DNA of 64,000 nt from Gracilibacillus alcaliphilus (GCF_016909015.1 NZ_JAFBFA010000009.1:62001-126000), one strand, 5' to 3'; numbered from the stretch's first letter, positions 53,339 to 62,745 are shown. Notes: generated from the letters alone by a model not told the origin. Program-made: numbers and translations.

Positions 53339-54382
53339 CTACTTTATTTTTACAGCCTCACCTGTATAAGATGATTCATATAATGCATCGATAATTTGCT
53401 GCAATATCACGCCCTCCTCCGGCTTACTAATCGGGGTATCCTTATTTAAACAGCCATTTACAAATCGTTCGAATTCTAATTCATAATAATCTTTATCTTC
53501 TAAATAAGGTGTGTGAATATCGATAAGTGAACCGTGTTTTTCTTGATATATCTGTACAGGAAAAACATCAGCTCCTCCTTTATCCCCCATTAAAGATACT
53601 TGCATGGTCTCGTCCTTTTGGACATTTGCAGCAAAAGCTGTTTCCAGTATAATAGAAGCGCCATTTTTAAATATAATCATACCTCGCCCCATATCTTCTA
53701 CAGAGAAGTTCTCCCAATCCCATTCTCCCATGAGTCCTACACCTTTTCTGTTACCCAGTTTTTGATACGTTTTACCTAAAACCATATCAGGTTCTGGATA
53801 TCCCATTAGGTAAAGGGTGGTATCTAACATATGGACACCAATATCAATGATAGATCCTCCACCTTGTAATTCTTTATTGGTAAAAACACCCCAACCCGGT
53901 ATTCCCCTTCTTCTCACCGCAACGGACTTAGCCGCATAAATATCACCTAATTCATTATTCTCAATGAACCGTTTAATTGCTTGCACCTCATTAGAATGTC
54001 TGTAATGAAACCCATAGGTTAGAATCTTTCCTGCTGTTTTTGCAGCATTAGCCATTTCTTTAGCTTCCTGAACGTTTATCGCTGGTGGTTTTTCACAAAT
54101 GACATGACATCCAGCATGTAAAGCATAAATAGTTGCTTCTGCATGAAATTTATTAGGAACACATACACTCACAGCCTCAATATCTGCATTATCAATCATT
54201 TCTTTAAAATCACTAAAATATTTTTTGATATGATATTTTTCCGAGCAAGCTTTTGCTCTCTCCATACTCACGTCACACACTGCAGCAATCTCTACCGTTT
54301 TATGAAGCTTTAAATAATTAGGAATATGAACACCTTGTGCAATTCCCCCGCAGCCAATTATACCAACCTTTAATTTCGTCAA
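53339..54382 (-). CDS. Gfo/Idh/MocA-family oxidoreductase
   Basis: 347 residues from a TTG at 54382, eight bases after GGAG; an ATG at 54400 is an alternative. Complete NAD-binding loop VGIIGCGGIAQGVHIP, then VSVCVPNKFHAEATIYALHA, HVICEKPPAI with the catalytic Lys, and GGGSIIDIGVHMLDTTLYLM with the conserved Asp and His. In contrast to the relic at 34334 this gene is intact. Likely oxidises or reduces the imported sugar at a ring hydroxyl. Confidence 0.88.
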   Translation of the reverse strand: MTKLKVGIIGCGGIAQGVHIPNYLKLHKTVEIAAVCDVSMERAKACSEKYHIKKYFSDFKEMIDNADIEAVSVCVPNKFHAEATIYALHAGCHVICEKPPAINVQEAKEMANAAKTAGKILTYGFHYRHSNEVQAIKRFIENNELGDIYAAKSVAVRRRGIPGWGVFTNKELQGGGSIIDIGVHMLDTTLYLMGYPEPDMVLGKTYQKLGNRKGVGLMGEWDWENFSVEDMGRGMIIFKNGASIILETAFAANVQKDETMQVSLMGDKGGADVFPVQIYQEKHGSLIDIHTPYLEDKDYYELEFERFVNGCLNKDTPISKPEEGVILQQIIDALYESSYTGEAVKIK

Positions 54383-54406
54383 CCTCAACACTCCAATCAT
54401 TAATCA

Positions 54407-55225
54407 CTAACCTTTAACAGATCCTGCTAATAAACCTTTTATAAAAAAGCGGCCAGCTAAAATATATATAAGCATAGTTGGTATTGCAGCAAATAAGGCA
54501 CCTGCCATTTGAACATTCCATTCTACCACTTGACTACCTGATAGATTTTGCAGTGCAACCATTACCGGATGCTGTCCATGACCAGTGATCGTAATAGCAA
54601 ATAAAAACTCATTCCAAATATTTGTGAACTGCCAAATCCCTACTACTACAAAAGACGTTATGGATAAAGGGAACACTACTTTAAAATAAGTTTTAAAAAA
54701 GCCTGCTCCATCCATTTGTGACGCTTCGATTAAGGCGTGAGGAATCGTTGCATAAAAGTTTCTAAACATTAATGTTGTCATTGGCAAACCATACACAATG
54801 TGCACCAAGACTAAACCAGTAATCGTATTGTAAAGCCCCATACTATCAATGGTTTGAATCAATGGAATTAAAATACTTTGATACGGAATAAACATACCTA
54901 ACAACAAGAAATTAAAAAACACTTCTGAGCCTTTAAATTTCCATTTTGACAGTGCATAACCATTAATAGACCCTAATAATGCTGAAATCAACGTTGCAGG
55001 TATCACCATTTTAAAACTATTCCATAAATTTGGAGCTAATTCACTAATCGCTTGAACAAAACTGCTGAAATTAATATTTGCTGGCAATGACCACATTGTT
55101 AGTACAGAAACCTCACTAAACGGCTTCAATGCTGTAACAATTAATACATAGAATGGTGATACAAAAATAATACTCATGACAATTAATATGAAATATACGG
55201 GTGTATTCGCTAATACTCTAGGCAT
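54407..55225 (-). CDS. Carbohydrate ABC transporter permease (MalG type), amino-sugar locus
   Basis: 272 residues. Helices beginning VYFILIVMSIIFVSPFYVLI, EAA loop ALIEASQMDGAGFFKTYFKV and the end RFFIKGLLAGSVKG. Its start codon directly follows the stop of the MalF-type gene (one-base spacing), showing tight coupling. No ATPase in the operon. Confidence 0.92.
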   Translation of the reverse strand: MPRVLANTPVYFILIVMSIIFVSPFYVLIVTALKPFSEVSVLTMWSLPANINFSSFVQAISELAPNLWNSFKMVIPATLISALLGSINGYALSKWKFKGSEVFFNFLLLGMFIPYQSILIPLIQTIDSMGLYNTITGLVLVHIVYGLPMTTLMFRNFYATIPHALIEASQMDGAGFFKTYFKVVFPLSITSFVVVGIWQFTNIWNEFLFAITITGHGQHPVMVALQNLSGSQVVEWNVQMAGALFAAIPTMLIYILAGRFFIKGLLAGSVKG

Positions 55226-56170
55226 CTAAGCATCTTCCTTTCGTCTAAACATATATGGAATGACAAACACCATAACCATAAACAACATAACGATGGAAAT
55301 AGCAGCACCCTCCGCATAGAAATTACTTTTGAATGTAGCCTCATACATGTAGATAGCAGGCATGTCCGTTACAAAGTTCGGTCCGGATCCTGTCATAGTG
55401 TAAACTAAATCAAAGATTTTAAGTGATATTTGTAACATCATTAGTACTATTCCATATGTAATTGGTTTCAATTGTGGAAGTATGACTTTCGTATAGGTTT
55501 TCCATTTACTAGCCCCATCCATTAAAGCTGCTTCTCGAACTTCTTGAGGGATCCCACTAAGACCTGCCATATACATCGCCAATGAGAATCCCGTCATTTG
55601 CCAAATCGCAGCAATCAAGACTGCAATTAACCCAATAGGCAGTCCAAACTCTATTTTAAAAAGAGACCAGCCCGGTAAAATTGTTGTATCTGTATACCAG
55701 CCAGGCGATACGCCAAATTTTTGCAGAAATATATTAACACCTGATTCAGGGTTAAAGATCCACCTCCAAGCCACACCAGTTACAACAAATGACATGGCCA
55801 TCGGAAACATAAAAATATTTCGGAATAACCATTTTCCTCTAATGTTTTGTTCTAATAGGATGGCTAAAAATTGCCCCATCAAAGTTACACCTAAGATAAA
55901 TAACAAGGAAAAGAAAATCATATTTCGAATATCTGATTGAAAACGAAATGATTGAAATAACTGTATATAATTTTGCAATCCATTAAAAGACAAATCTGGT
56001 GCAATTGAATTCCAATTACTGAAAGATACAAGCCCTGTCCAACCGATAAATACATATACAAACACAGAAACAAATATAATAGATGGTAATACAACTAATA
56101 AAGATATATTTCTGACCATGAAGGATTTAAACCTTTCATAGACACCTTTTTTATCTGTGTGATCATTCAA
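55226..56170 (-). CDS. Carbohydrate ABC transporter permease (MalF type), amino-sugar locus
   Basis: 314 residues. Begins with a charged N-terminus, then ISLLVVLPSIIFVSVFVYVF, the EAA loop VREAALMDGASKWKTYTKVI and TGSGPNFVTDMPAIYMYEAT. Pairs with the MalG-type permease encoded next and the lipoprotein encoded before it. Confidence 0.92.
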   Translation of the reverse strand: MNDHTDKKGVYERFKSFMVRNISLLVVLPSIIFVSVFVYVFIGWTGLVSFSNWNSIAPDLSFNGLQNYIQLFQSFRFQSDIRNMIFFSLLFILGVTLMGQFLAILLEQNIRGKWLFRNIFMFPMAMSFVVTGVAWRWIFNPESGVNIFLQKFGVSPGWYTDTTILPGWSLFKIEFGLPIGLIAVLIAAIWQMTGFSLAMYMAGLSGIPQEVREAALMDGASKWKTYTKVILPQLKPITYGIVLMMLQISLKIFDLVYTMTGSGPNFVTDMPAIYMYEATFKSNFYAEGAAISIVMLFMVMVFVIPYMFRRKEDA

Positions 56171-56256
56171 TTACATTCCACCTCCCTAATCTCATCCTCC
56201 ATCCCATTAAAGGATGTGGTGGCAGTGATTATTACTGCCACCTATACACATGTCAG

Positions 56257-57561
56257 TTACTCTTGTAATAAGGACTTTGCTTCTTCTAGAGAATTAATTA
56301 ACATGTCTGGATCTCTCTGTGTAACAAACGTATTAATAGCATCGTCGACCCTGCTCAAAAAGCCTGCCGGCACAGGTGATCCTCCTGCCAAACTTAAATT
56401 TAATTCTAAATTTTTAAAATCTTCTGCAGCGCTTTGAGAATATTCACTAAAATCAGATACATCAATATCTGTTCTTGCTGGTATCGATCCTTTTAGTTGA
56501 TTAAATTCGGCTTGTGCTTCAGCAGATCCTAAATATGCTAAAAATCCCTCTGCTTCTTCGGCATTCTCTACCCCAGTTGGATAACCCATCGAATCGTTGA
56601 CAATGTTAAAGATATCCTCTGTACCAGGAGCAGCAACCCAGCCAAAATCCTCATTGGCAACTAAGTCCCTGCTCATGAAAAAGCCTGATGCCCAATCTCC
56701 CATAATCAACATCGCCGCTTCATCACTAGCTACTAAATCTGCTGCGTCTTGCCAATCTAGAGAACTATGGTTTTCATTTGTATAATCTAACATTCTTGAA
56801 AATGTATTTACTGCACTTCTTATTTTTGCTGTGTCAAAATCTTCATTCCCTGTCCATAGTGCTGAAAAATCCTCTGCCCCCAATTCATTTAATAAAGCCA
56901 TTTCAAATAGTAAAGTAGACCACCTTGGATTTTGATCTCCTAATGCTAATGGAATGATCCCCTTACTTTGAAGTGTATCTGCTATCTCAAAAAAATCAGC
57001 AAATGTCTTCGGCGGCTCTATACCATTGTCATCAAATATTTTCTTGTTATACCAAATCATATTATTGCGATGAACATTCATCGGAATACCGTAAATTTCA
57101 CCATCTATTGTATTCATATCAATGATTGTTTCTGGAAAAACGTCGCGCCAGCCATTCTCTTCGTATAAATCATTTAAAGATTGTAAGTAATCTCCTTCTT
57201 GCCATCTTAATAAATCAAATCCACCTTGTGCTTGAAATACTGCTGGCGGTTCTCCCCCCTGCAGACGCGAAGACAAAACAGCTTGCGAGTTTGAACCTCC
57301 CCCTCCAGCGACTGCTGCATTCACAATTTCTATATTTGGCTCTTCTTCACCAAACCCGTCAATTACCGCGTTCAGCGCCTCCGCTTCTCCACCAGATGTC
57401 CACCAGCTTAATATTTCTAATTCAGTGGTACCGCTTCCATTATTTTCACTATCTGAATTATCATTTTGGTTAGCACTATTACTTTCATCAGATCCGCAAG
57501 CAGTTAATAACAACACAAATAACAACAATACTGAACTAGCGTAGATTAATTTTAATTTCAT
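56257..57561 (-). CDS. Sugar-binding lipoprotein of ABC transporter, amino-sugar locus
   Basis: 434 residues. Lipobox LLTAC with Cys22, followed by a Ser/Asn-rich linker. Family-1 binding protein (LEILSWWTSGGEAEALNAVI, EPPAVFQAQGGFDLLRWQEG, YGIPMNVHRNNMIWYNKKIF). First gene of the operon that runs to the ROK kinase. It is divergent from the ROK repressor gene at 57921, which is the likely regulator. Confidence 0.92.
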   Translation of the reverse strand: MKLKLIYASSVLLLFVLLLTACGSDESNSANQNDNSDSENNGSGTTELEILSWWTSGGEAEALNAVIDGFGEEEPNIEIVNAAVAGGGGSNSQAVLSSRLQGGEPPAVFQAQGGFDLLRWQEGDYLQSLNDLYEENGWRDVFPETIIDMNTIDGEIYGIPMNVHRNNMIWYNKKIFDDNGIEPPKTFADFFEIADTLQSKGIIPLALGDQNPRWSTLLFEMALLNELGAEDFSALWTGNEDFDTAKIRSAVNTFSRMLDYTNENHSSLDWQDAADLVASDEAAMLIMGDWASGFFMSRDLVANEDFGWVAAPGTEDIFNIVNDSMGYPTGVENAEEAEGFLAYLGSAEAQAEFNQLKGSIPARTDIDVSDFSEYSQSAAEDFKNLELNLSLAGGSPVPAGFLSRVDDAINTFVTQRDPDMLINSLEEAKSLLQE

Positions 57562-57846
57562 CCATCTTCCCCCTATTTTTTATGAATAATCACGTTATTA
57601 CACCCTACTTAGATATACGATACGGCTACACCTCCTCATTTCACGGATTCATATATCGCAAATAAATCATCGATATATTTAAACTTAATTTACAATATAA
57701 ACTTATTAATAGCAAATAGGTTGTCAGAAACCTTAACAAAATACTTTGTATCATGTTTTTTAACCGTAATTAATAACCTTAATTTAAAAATGATGTTATC
57801 ATAATATTCAGAAAATTACAATATACTTTTTTATTTTCTACTAATT
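57562..57846. other. Divergent control region between lipoprotein and ROK repressor genes
   Basis: Very AT-rich. Two similar blocks, TTTAAACTTAATT (starting near 57677) and ATAAACTTATTAA (near 57699), with a third TTTAAACT just after the ROK -10 box, could be repressor sites. This is inference; no perfect palindrome stands out. Confidence 0.35.
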
Positions 57847-57875
57847 TTGTATTTAACACTAAAAATTGCTATAAT
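57847..57875 (+). promoter_or_regulatory. Promoter of the ROK repressor gene
   Basis: TTGTAT (57847-57852), a 17-base spacer and a perfect TATAAT (57870-57875), about 45 bases before the start codon. Confidence 0.65.
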
Positions 57876-57920
57876 TATATACAATATTTTTAAACTGACA
57901 ATGTAAGGGGGACAATAAAT

Positions 57921-59078
57921 ATGGTTTATAACTTTAAATTTGATCAACAAAACGTGAGAAAGCACCATTATTTTCTTTTATTAAGCTTAATTCAAAAACA
58001 TAAAAAAATTTCGCGATCTCAATTATCCAAATTTACTGGGATAAGTAATACAACAGTAGGGAAGATTACAAAAAGTCTAATGAAAGATGATTTAATTATT
58101 GAGAAAGGGCAAACGGAGGGAGAAATCGGAAGGAAAGCAAGTTTATTAGAAATAAATCCTAAAGGGGCTTTTATTATCGGTATCAGCATTGATATTAATT
58201 CTATCAAAATTGCTTTAGTTACACTAAATGGTGAAATTGTTGATAAAACGCAAGTAGCTTGTAAGGTGAAACATCATCCTAGAGAAACATTAGATCAATT
58301 AATTACGCTAACTAAACAATTCATAGAAAATAAACCAAAGAAAATACTTGCAATAGGAATTAGTATGCCTGGTTTAATATCATGGCCTGATGGATTAGCT
58401 GTTAGAGTTCCTCAATTTAATTGGCATGAAGTAGAAGTTCGTGATTATTTAAAAGACAAATTAAATTTCGATATTTTTGTAGATAATGACGTACGTTCCG
58501 TTTTATTAGCAGAGTACCTATTTGGAAATCTCAATAATATGCATAATTCTACTTGTATTTATATAGGAAGTGGTGTTGGTAGCAGTGTTATGATAAACGG
58601 ACAAATTGTCAGAGGCCATAATAATATGTTAGGTGAAATTGGACATACAACCATGAACCCCAATGGGGCATTATGTGATTGTGGCAGATTAGGCTGCTTA
58701 CAAACCTATATTTGTATATCTGAAATCGAAAAACAAACCCAAAGATCTATGGATGAGGTTATTCTTGCCTATAAAAATAATGAGGATTGGGCTGTCAGAG
58801 TCATTGACAGAGCGAAAAATTATTTAGGAATTGCTATTTCCAATATTATATGTACATATAATCCAGAGGCTGTGTTGCTTGCTGGTCCTTTGATTGAAAG
58901 ATTTCCTGAAATAACAAAAAATCTAGAAGCTGACACTAAAAAACACATTTGGTCACCTTTAAAAGAGTCTTTTCTTTTGTTGAAAGCAAGCTTAGGCGAG
59001 GATAGTGATATCATCGGAGCAAGCGCGTTGGTATTAAATAATTTTTTAAAGAATACAGCCAATAACGAGAAGCGATGA
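57921..59078 (+). CDS. ROK-family transcriptional repressor 1 (NagC/XylR type)
   Basis: 385 residues with AAGGGGG before the ATG. The N-terminal winged helix (KISRSQLSKFTGISNTTVGK) is followed by a ROK sugar-binding domain: IGSGVGSSVMINGQ, GEIGHTTMNPNGALCDCGRL with the zinc motif CDCGRLGCLQT. Asp190 (VDNDVRS) occupies the position of the ROK kinase catalytic Asp. Divergent from the ABC/NagB/M81 operon, which it probably represses until the inducing sugar binds. Confidence 0.92.
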   Translation: MVYNFKFDQQNVRKHHYFLLLSLIQKHKKISRSQLSKFTGISNTTVGKITKSLMKDDLIIEKGQTEGEIGRKASLLEINPKGAFIIGISIDINSIKIALVTLNGEIVDKTQVACKVKHHPRETLDQLITLTKQFIENKPKKILAIGISMPGLISWPDGLAVRVPQFNWHEVEVRDYLKDKLNFDIFVDNDVRSVLLAEYLFGNLNNMHNSTCIYIGSGVGSSVMINGQIVRGHNNMLGEIGHTTMNPNGALCDCGRLGCLQTYICISEIEKQTQRSMDEVILAYKNNEDWAVRVIDRAKNYLGIAISNIICTYNPEAVLLAGPLIERFPEITKNLEADTKKHIWSPLKESFLLLKASLGEDSDIIGASALVLNNFLKNTANNEKR

Positions 59079-59140
59079 GGTAAATATGTATCATTTATTA
59101 ACTGGCATATTTTACTTATGCTTCTTCTTTTGATATGGTT

Positions 59141-59156
59141 CAGGTAGATCTACCTG
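59141..59156. other. 16-bp perfect palindrome between convergent ROK genes
   Basis: CAGGTAGATCTACCTG reads the same on both strands, without a spacer. It is neither a typical terminator nor near a promoter I can recognise. It may be chance. Confidence 0.3.
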
Positions 59157-59322
59157 CATCACCAAACCGCTTGTTAAACCTCATCATGTTATTTGCTTCA
59201 CTTTAAGATATTACTTTACACAGACCGGGAGCGATCTGATCATTTGCTGCTCACACTACACCTTTTTTTGCAAAAATTTGCTTATATTTATCTGTTAATA
59301 CCATAACGTATTATATACATAA

Positions 59323-60486
59323 TTAAACATCATCATTTGTAAATCTCAAAAACTCATTCAGTACCAGTGCACTCGCACCGATAACCCCACTGCTTCGTCC
59401 AATCTCAGGATAGACTAGGTGAAAAGAATTGCTTAAAGGAGCCCAAATATATTTATTTACTTCATCCTGAATATTATCTATTAAGATTGGAAATTCTTCT
59501 ATCATTGGCCCTGCAATTAGGATTGCCTCTGGATTATAAATGCAAATTACATTGGAAATAGCAAGACCGAGATAAGATTGTGCCCGATTAATAAGTTTTA
59601 CAGCCCAATCTTCTCTCTCTTTATAGGCAGAAAAAATTTCTTGCATGGGCATTTGAGCTTGCTTTTCTAATTCAGAAGAACAAATAAAAGTCTGTAAACA
59701 TCCAAGCCGGCCACAGTCACACACCGTGCCATGAGGATCCAGTATCATATGGCCGATCTCCCCTAATGTATTGCGGTGACCTCGTAGCATCTCACCGTTC
59801 ACCATGGCAGCGCCGCCGACGCCGCTGCCAATATAAATACAGACAGAATTGTTATAATTCCTCATATTTCCATATAGACTTTCCGCTAACAGGACTGTTC
59901 TGACATGATTATCAACATATACAACAAAATCTAATTTTTCCTCCAAATACGCTTTAATATTAATATTTTCCCAATGAAATTGAGGAACCCTCAATGCCTT
60001 TCCTTCCGGCCATGTAATCAAACCAGGGATGCTAATACCAATTGCTATTATCTTTTTGTTTATACTACTGTCCATCTTACTTAGAAGTATCGTAATTTCT
60101 TCTCCTAGTTTATCAAGCAGCCTGTATGGCTCTTGATCAGGATCAAATGCAAATTGCCTTTCTCTAATCACTTCTCCTGTTAAGGTCACGATAGCAATTT
60201 TAACACCATTTTTATCCATTTCAACTCCAATAATAAATGACCCAATTGGATTGATTTCTAATAATGCTGCCCGTCTGCCAATCTCACCGTCAGTTTGTCC
60301 TGCCTCAATAACTAGCTCATCGTCAATAAGATTTTTTATTATTTTCCCTACACTTGTATTACTCATCTTTGTCAATTTAGCAAGCTGGGATCTTGAAATT
60401 TTTTTATATTTTTGAATTAAGCTTAGCAGCATAAAGTAATGATATTTGCGAATTCGACCTTGATCATATCTTAAATTCAATGTCAT
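59323..60486 (-). CDS. ROK-family transcriptional repressor 2, paralogue of repressor 1
   Basis: 387 residues, clearly a sister of the 57921 protein over the full length (SLIQKYKKISRSQLAKLTKM; GEIGHMILDPHGTVCDCGRL). The position of the ROK kinase catalytic Asp is His194 (YVDNHVRTVLLAE), so it cannot be a kinase. It follows the PTS locus on the same strand and probably controls it. A gene duplication that gave the ABC and PTS amino-sugar loci one repressor each is the simplest reading. Confidence 0.9.
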   Translation of the reverse strand: MTLNLRYDQGRIRKYHYFMLLSLIQKYKKISRSQLAKLTKMSNTSVGKIIKNLIDDELVIEAGQTDGEIGRRAALLEINPIGSFIIGVEMDKNGVKIAIVTLTGEVIRERQFAFDPDQEPYRLLDKLGEEITILLSKMDSSINKKIIAIGISIPGLITWPEGKALRVPQFHWENINIKAYLEEKLDFVVYVDNHVRTVLLAESLYGNMRNYNNSVCIYIGSGVGGAAMVNGEMLRGHRNTLGEIGHMILDPHGTVCDCGRLGCLQTFICSSELEKQAQMPMQEIFSAYKEREDWAVKLINRAQSYLGLAISNVICIYNPEAILIAGPMIEEFPILIDNIQDEVNKYIWAPLSNSFHLVYPEIGRSSGVIGASALVLNEFLRFTNDDV

Positions 60487-60618
60487 TATGATTCCTCCCG
60501 ACTACATGATTACTACTTTTTTATAATCACTTACCTCTTCTATATACTGATGAATCATCGTTTATAGACACAACATTGTAAACTCTACACAATGGATCGA
60601 AATTATTACAAATAAAAG

Positions 60619-60645
60619 AAGGTATCCTTATTATTAGGATACCTT
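60619..60645 (-). terminator. Terminator after the EIIA gene
   Basis: AAGGTATCCT (60619-60628) pairs with AGGATACCTT (60636-60645); the minus strand continues CTTTTATTTG. It separates the PTS operon from the ROK repressor 2 gene. Confidence 0.7.
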
Positions 60646-60788
60646 AAGTCATTCTTATTTATCTAGCATTTATTCTTACCATGGAAGAACTAAACTATGA
60701 GTGTTCCCTTGTTAGCTAAGTAAAAGAGAATGAATTTTACAAGTTATAACCCCTTCATATGCTAATCTAAAAAAGTGTAATGTTGATT

Positions 60789-61277
60789 CTACTTTAATTT
60801 CAACTCTACAATTTCTTGACCAGACTCTACCTTACCCTGATGCAAAACGGTCTGTTCTTCTACCTTATCTGCAAAGTTTGTAAAAACGAGTACAGTGGTC
60901 GTCTTTTTCCCTTTTTCCTCTATGAAGGATAGATCAAAATCACCTATTTTATCATTCACATTTAGTTTGTCTCCCTCACTTACTTCGATGTTAAAACCCT
61001 CGCCTTTTAGCTCAACGGTTCCTAAGCCTAAATGTAATAGTACCTCCACACCTTCATCCGTTATGATACCAATCGCATGTTGCGTTGGGAAAACTTGTGT
61101 AATTTCTCCAGCAACAGGAGAGAACACTTCTCCTGTTGTTGGGATAAAGCCGACGCCTTCTCCCATCATTTTTTGAGAAAAGACGGGATCTGGTACCTCT
61201 TCTAATGAAATAAGCTCTCCATTTAACGGACTATTTATCGTTATTTCATTGTTCTTTTTCCGTTTTTTAAAAAACAT
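60789..61277 (-). CDS. PTS sugar transporter subunit IIA (glucose type)
   Basis: 162 residues, a free-standing EIIA-Glc domain. His82 in VLLHLGLGTVELKGEGF is the phosphorylated histidine, and His67 in TQHAIGII is its active-site partner. It passes phosphate from HPr to an EIIB domain, presumably that of the EIICB at the window's right edge, which lacks its own EIIA in the visible part. A terminator precedes this gene, so it may have its own promoter or be expressed by partial read-through. Confidence 0.93.
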   Translation of the reverse strand: MFFKKRKKNNEITINSPLNGELISLEEVPDPVFSQKMMGEGVGFIPTTGEVFSPVAGEITQVFPTQHAIGIITDEGVEVLLHLGLGTVELKGEGFNIEVSEGDKLNVNDKIGDFDLSFIEEKGKKTTTVLVFTNFADKVEEQTVLHQGKVESGQEIVELKLK

Positions 61278-61324
61278 GTATTGATCGCCTCCGTTTTTAT
61301 CATGATACTAATCGTCTGTAAAAA

Positions 61325-61364
61325 CCCCACCTTGCCTCAAGGTGCAAAGAAAGCCAAGGTGGGG
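61325..61364 (-). terminator. Terminator with a competing inner hairpin
   Basis: On the minus strand, CCCCACCTTG pairs with CAAGGTGGGG (61355-61364 with 61325-61334), followed by TTTTTAC. The same CACCTTG at 61328-61334 can instead pair with CAAGGTG at 61338-61344, a seven-base perfect match. The two folds exclude each other, so this may be a regulated rather than constitutive stop between the M20 and EIIA genes. Confidence 0.75.
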
Positions 61365-61482
61365 AGAAACGGACGCTAATGCCTTGTTAAGTTTTGCTAA
61401 GCATTAGCAGGAGATGAAACAATGCCGCACTTTATCAGGCAATGAGTCTATAAATAGGTTGCTAGCGTTTTTTATAAAAACT

Positions 61483-62745
61483 TTAACCTTTTTGACAAAG
61501 CTTTTTCACTGTATGCAGCATGACTTCTATACCTTTTTGCAGATCTTCATAATCTGTCCACTCATCAGGGTGGTGACTGATACCTTCTTTACTCGGCACA
61601 TAGATCATATTTGTTGGTACGTATTCCGCTGTAATCATAGCATCATGGCCTGTACCTTTGTTGATAATCATGCTGCTGTAATTCAGTTCATCACATATGT
61701 CTTCCATTAATTTCACCGTTTCTTTATCCATTACGCTTGGAGGTGTAGGATTAGGATAACCTATTCGGGCTCTTTCCTCTATTTCAACTTTCACATTGGT
61801 TTCAGCCTCGATCATTTCTATGATTTTCTTGAATTCTTCTAATATATTCACTTTATCTAGAACTGTTTTATCCATCGTTCTGATTTCTACAGATATTTCA
61901 GCGAACTCAGGTACATATTGATTGGAATTAGGTGACACATTAATCATACCTACCGTCCCTGTAATCCCTTCGCCTAATTCATTTATCAATTGGTTCAATG
62001 CCAATATAAATTTAGAGGCTGCGATTAAAGCATCTTGTCTGGTATCCATAGAGGCAGTCGAATCTTCGAATTTACCATGAAACTTAACCATGTATCTGCC
62101 TATTCCAGCAAGAAATTCTACTAATCCGATATCTATATTTTGCGCTTCTAGATTGGGACCTTGCTCAATATGAAGCTCTATAAATGATTTAACCTTACTC
62201 ATATCTCTCTTAGCAGCTTCTAAATCCGGTACCAGTCCATATTTTTTCATTGCTTCTCTTTTTGTTTCTCCAAACCTGTTTTTGGCTAAGTCTAATTCTT
62301 TTTCTGTCAGTGTTCCTACCATTGCTCTTGAATTAGATACACCACTTCCTGGACCAAAGGTTTCTCCCTCTTCTGCATTCATTGCAATAATCTCGATTGG
62401 ATAATAATTTTCTATATTATTTTCTTCAAAGACTCGGAGTGTTTCGAGAGCAGCTACTACTCCTGCCGTTCCATCAAAACGCCCCCCATTGACGACAGAG
62501 TCATAATGAGACCCTATAATAATTGTCGGGGCATTAGGATTTTTACCTTCACGCCGTCCAAAAACAGTTGAAAATGCGTCTTCATGTACGTCAAGTCCGA
62601 TTTTTTCCATTTCTTTCTTCAGGTAATCTTTGGCCATTTGATCTTCTTTACTGTAAGAAGATCTTGTCACACCTTCTCCTGGAGTGGATGTGTACGTAGC
62701 TAATGTCTCCAAATCATTGATAATTCTGTCTAAACTTGTATGCAT
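61483..62745 (-). CDS. M20-family amidohydrolase (N-carbamoyl-amino-acid hydrolase/allantoate amidohydrolase type)
   Basis: 420 residues. Metal ligands are present: His80 (GSHYDSV), Asp91 (GRFDGTAG), Glu125-Glu126 (NAEEGETFG), His192 (IELHIEQGPNLE) and the terminal GISHHPDEWT. The substrate-carboxylate residues (MDTRQDAL, Arg236) are kept. The usual HAGTTPM loop with its conserved His is replaced by EDSTASM. The family cleaves carbamoyl or amide C-N bonds. In a PTS locus with a NagB-like gene and no NagA, it is a candidate for removing the N-substituent from a phosphorylated amino sugar. That role is inference. Confidence 0.85.
   Translation of the reverse strand: MHTSLDRIINDLETLATYTSTPGEGVTRSSYSKEDQMAKDYLKKEMEKIGLDVHEDAFSTVFGRREGKNPNAPTIIIGSHYDSVVNGGRFDGTAGVVAALETLRVFEENNIENYYPIEIIAMNAEEGETFGPGSGVSNSRAMVGTLTEKELDLAKNRFGETKREAMKKYGLVPDLEAAKRDMSKVKSFIELHIEQGPNLEAQNIDIGLVEFLAGIGRYMVKFHGKFEDSTASMDTRQDALIAASKFILALNQLINELGEGITGTVGMINVSPNSNQYVPEFAEISVEIRTMDKTVLDKVNILEEFKKIIEMIEAETNVKVEIEERARIGYPNPTPPSVMDKETVKLMEDICDELNYSSMIINKGTGHDAMITAEYVPTNMIYVPSKEGISHHPDEWTDYEDLQKGIEVMLHTVKKLCQKG

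Noticed and set aside
57640..57670. cre-like site upstream of the amino-sugar lipoprotein
   Set aside because: The best alignment around TTTCACGGATTCA has several mismatches to the consensus, unlike the three accepted sites.
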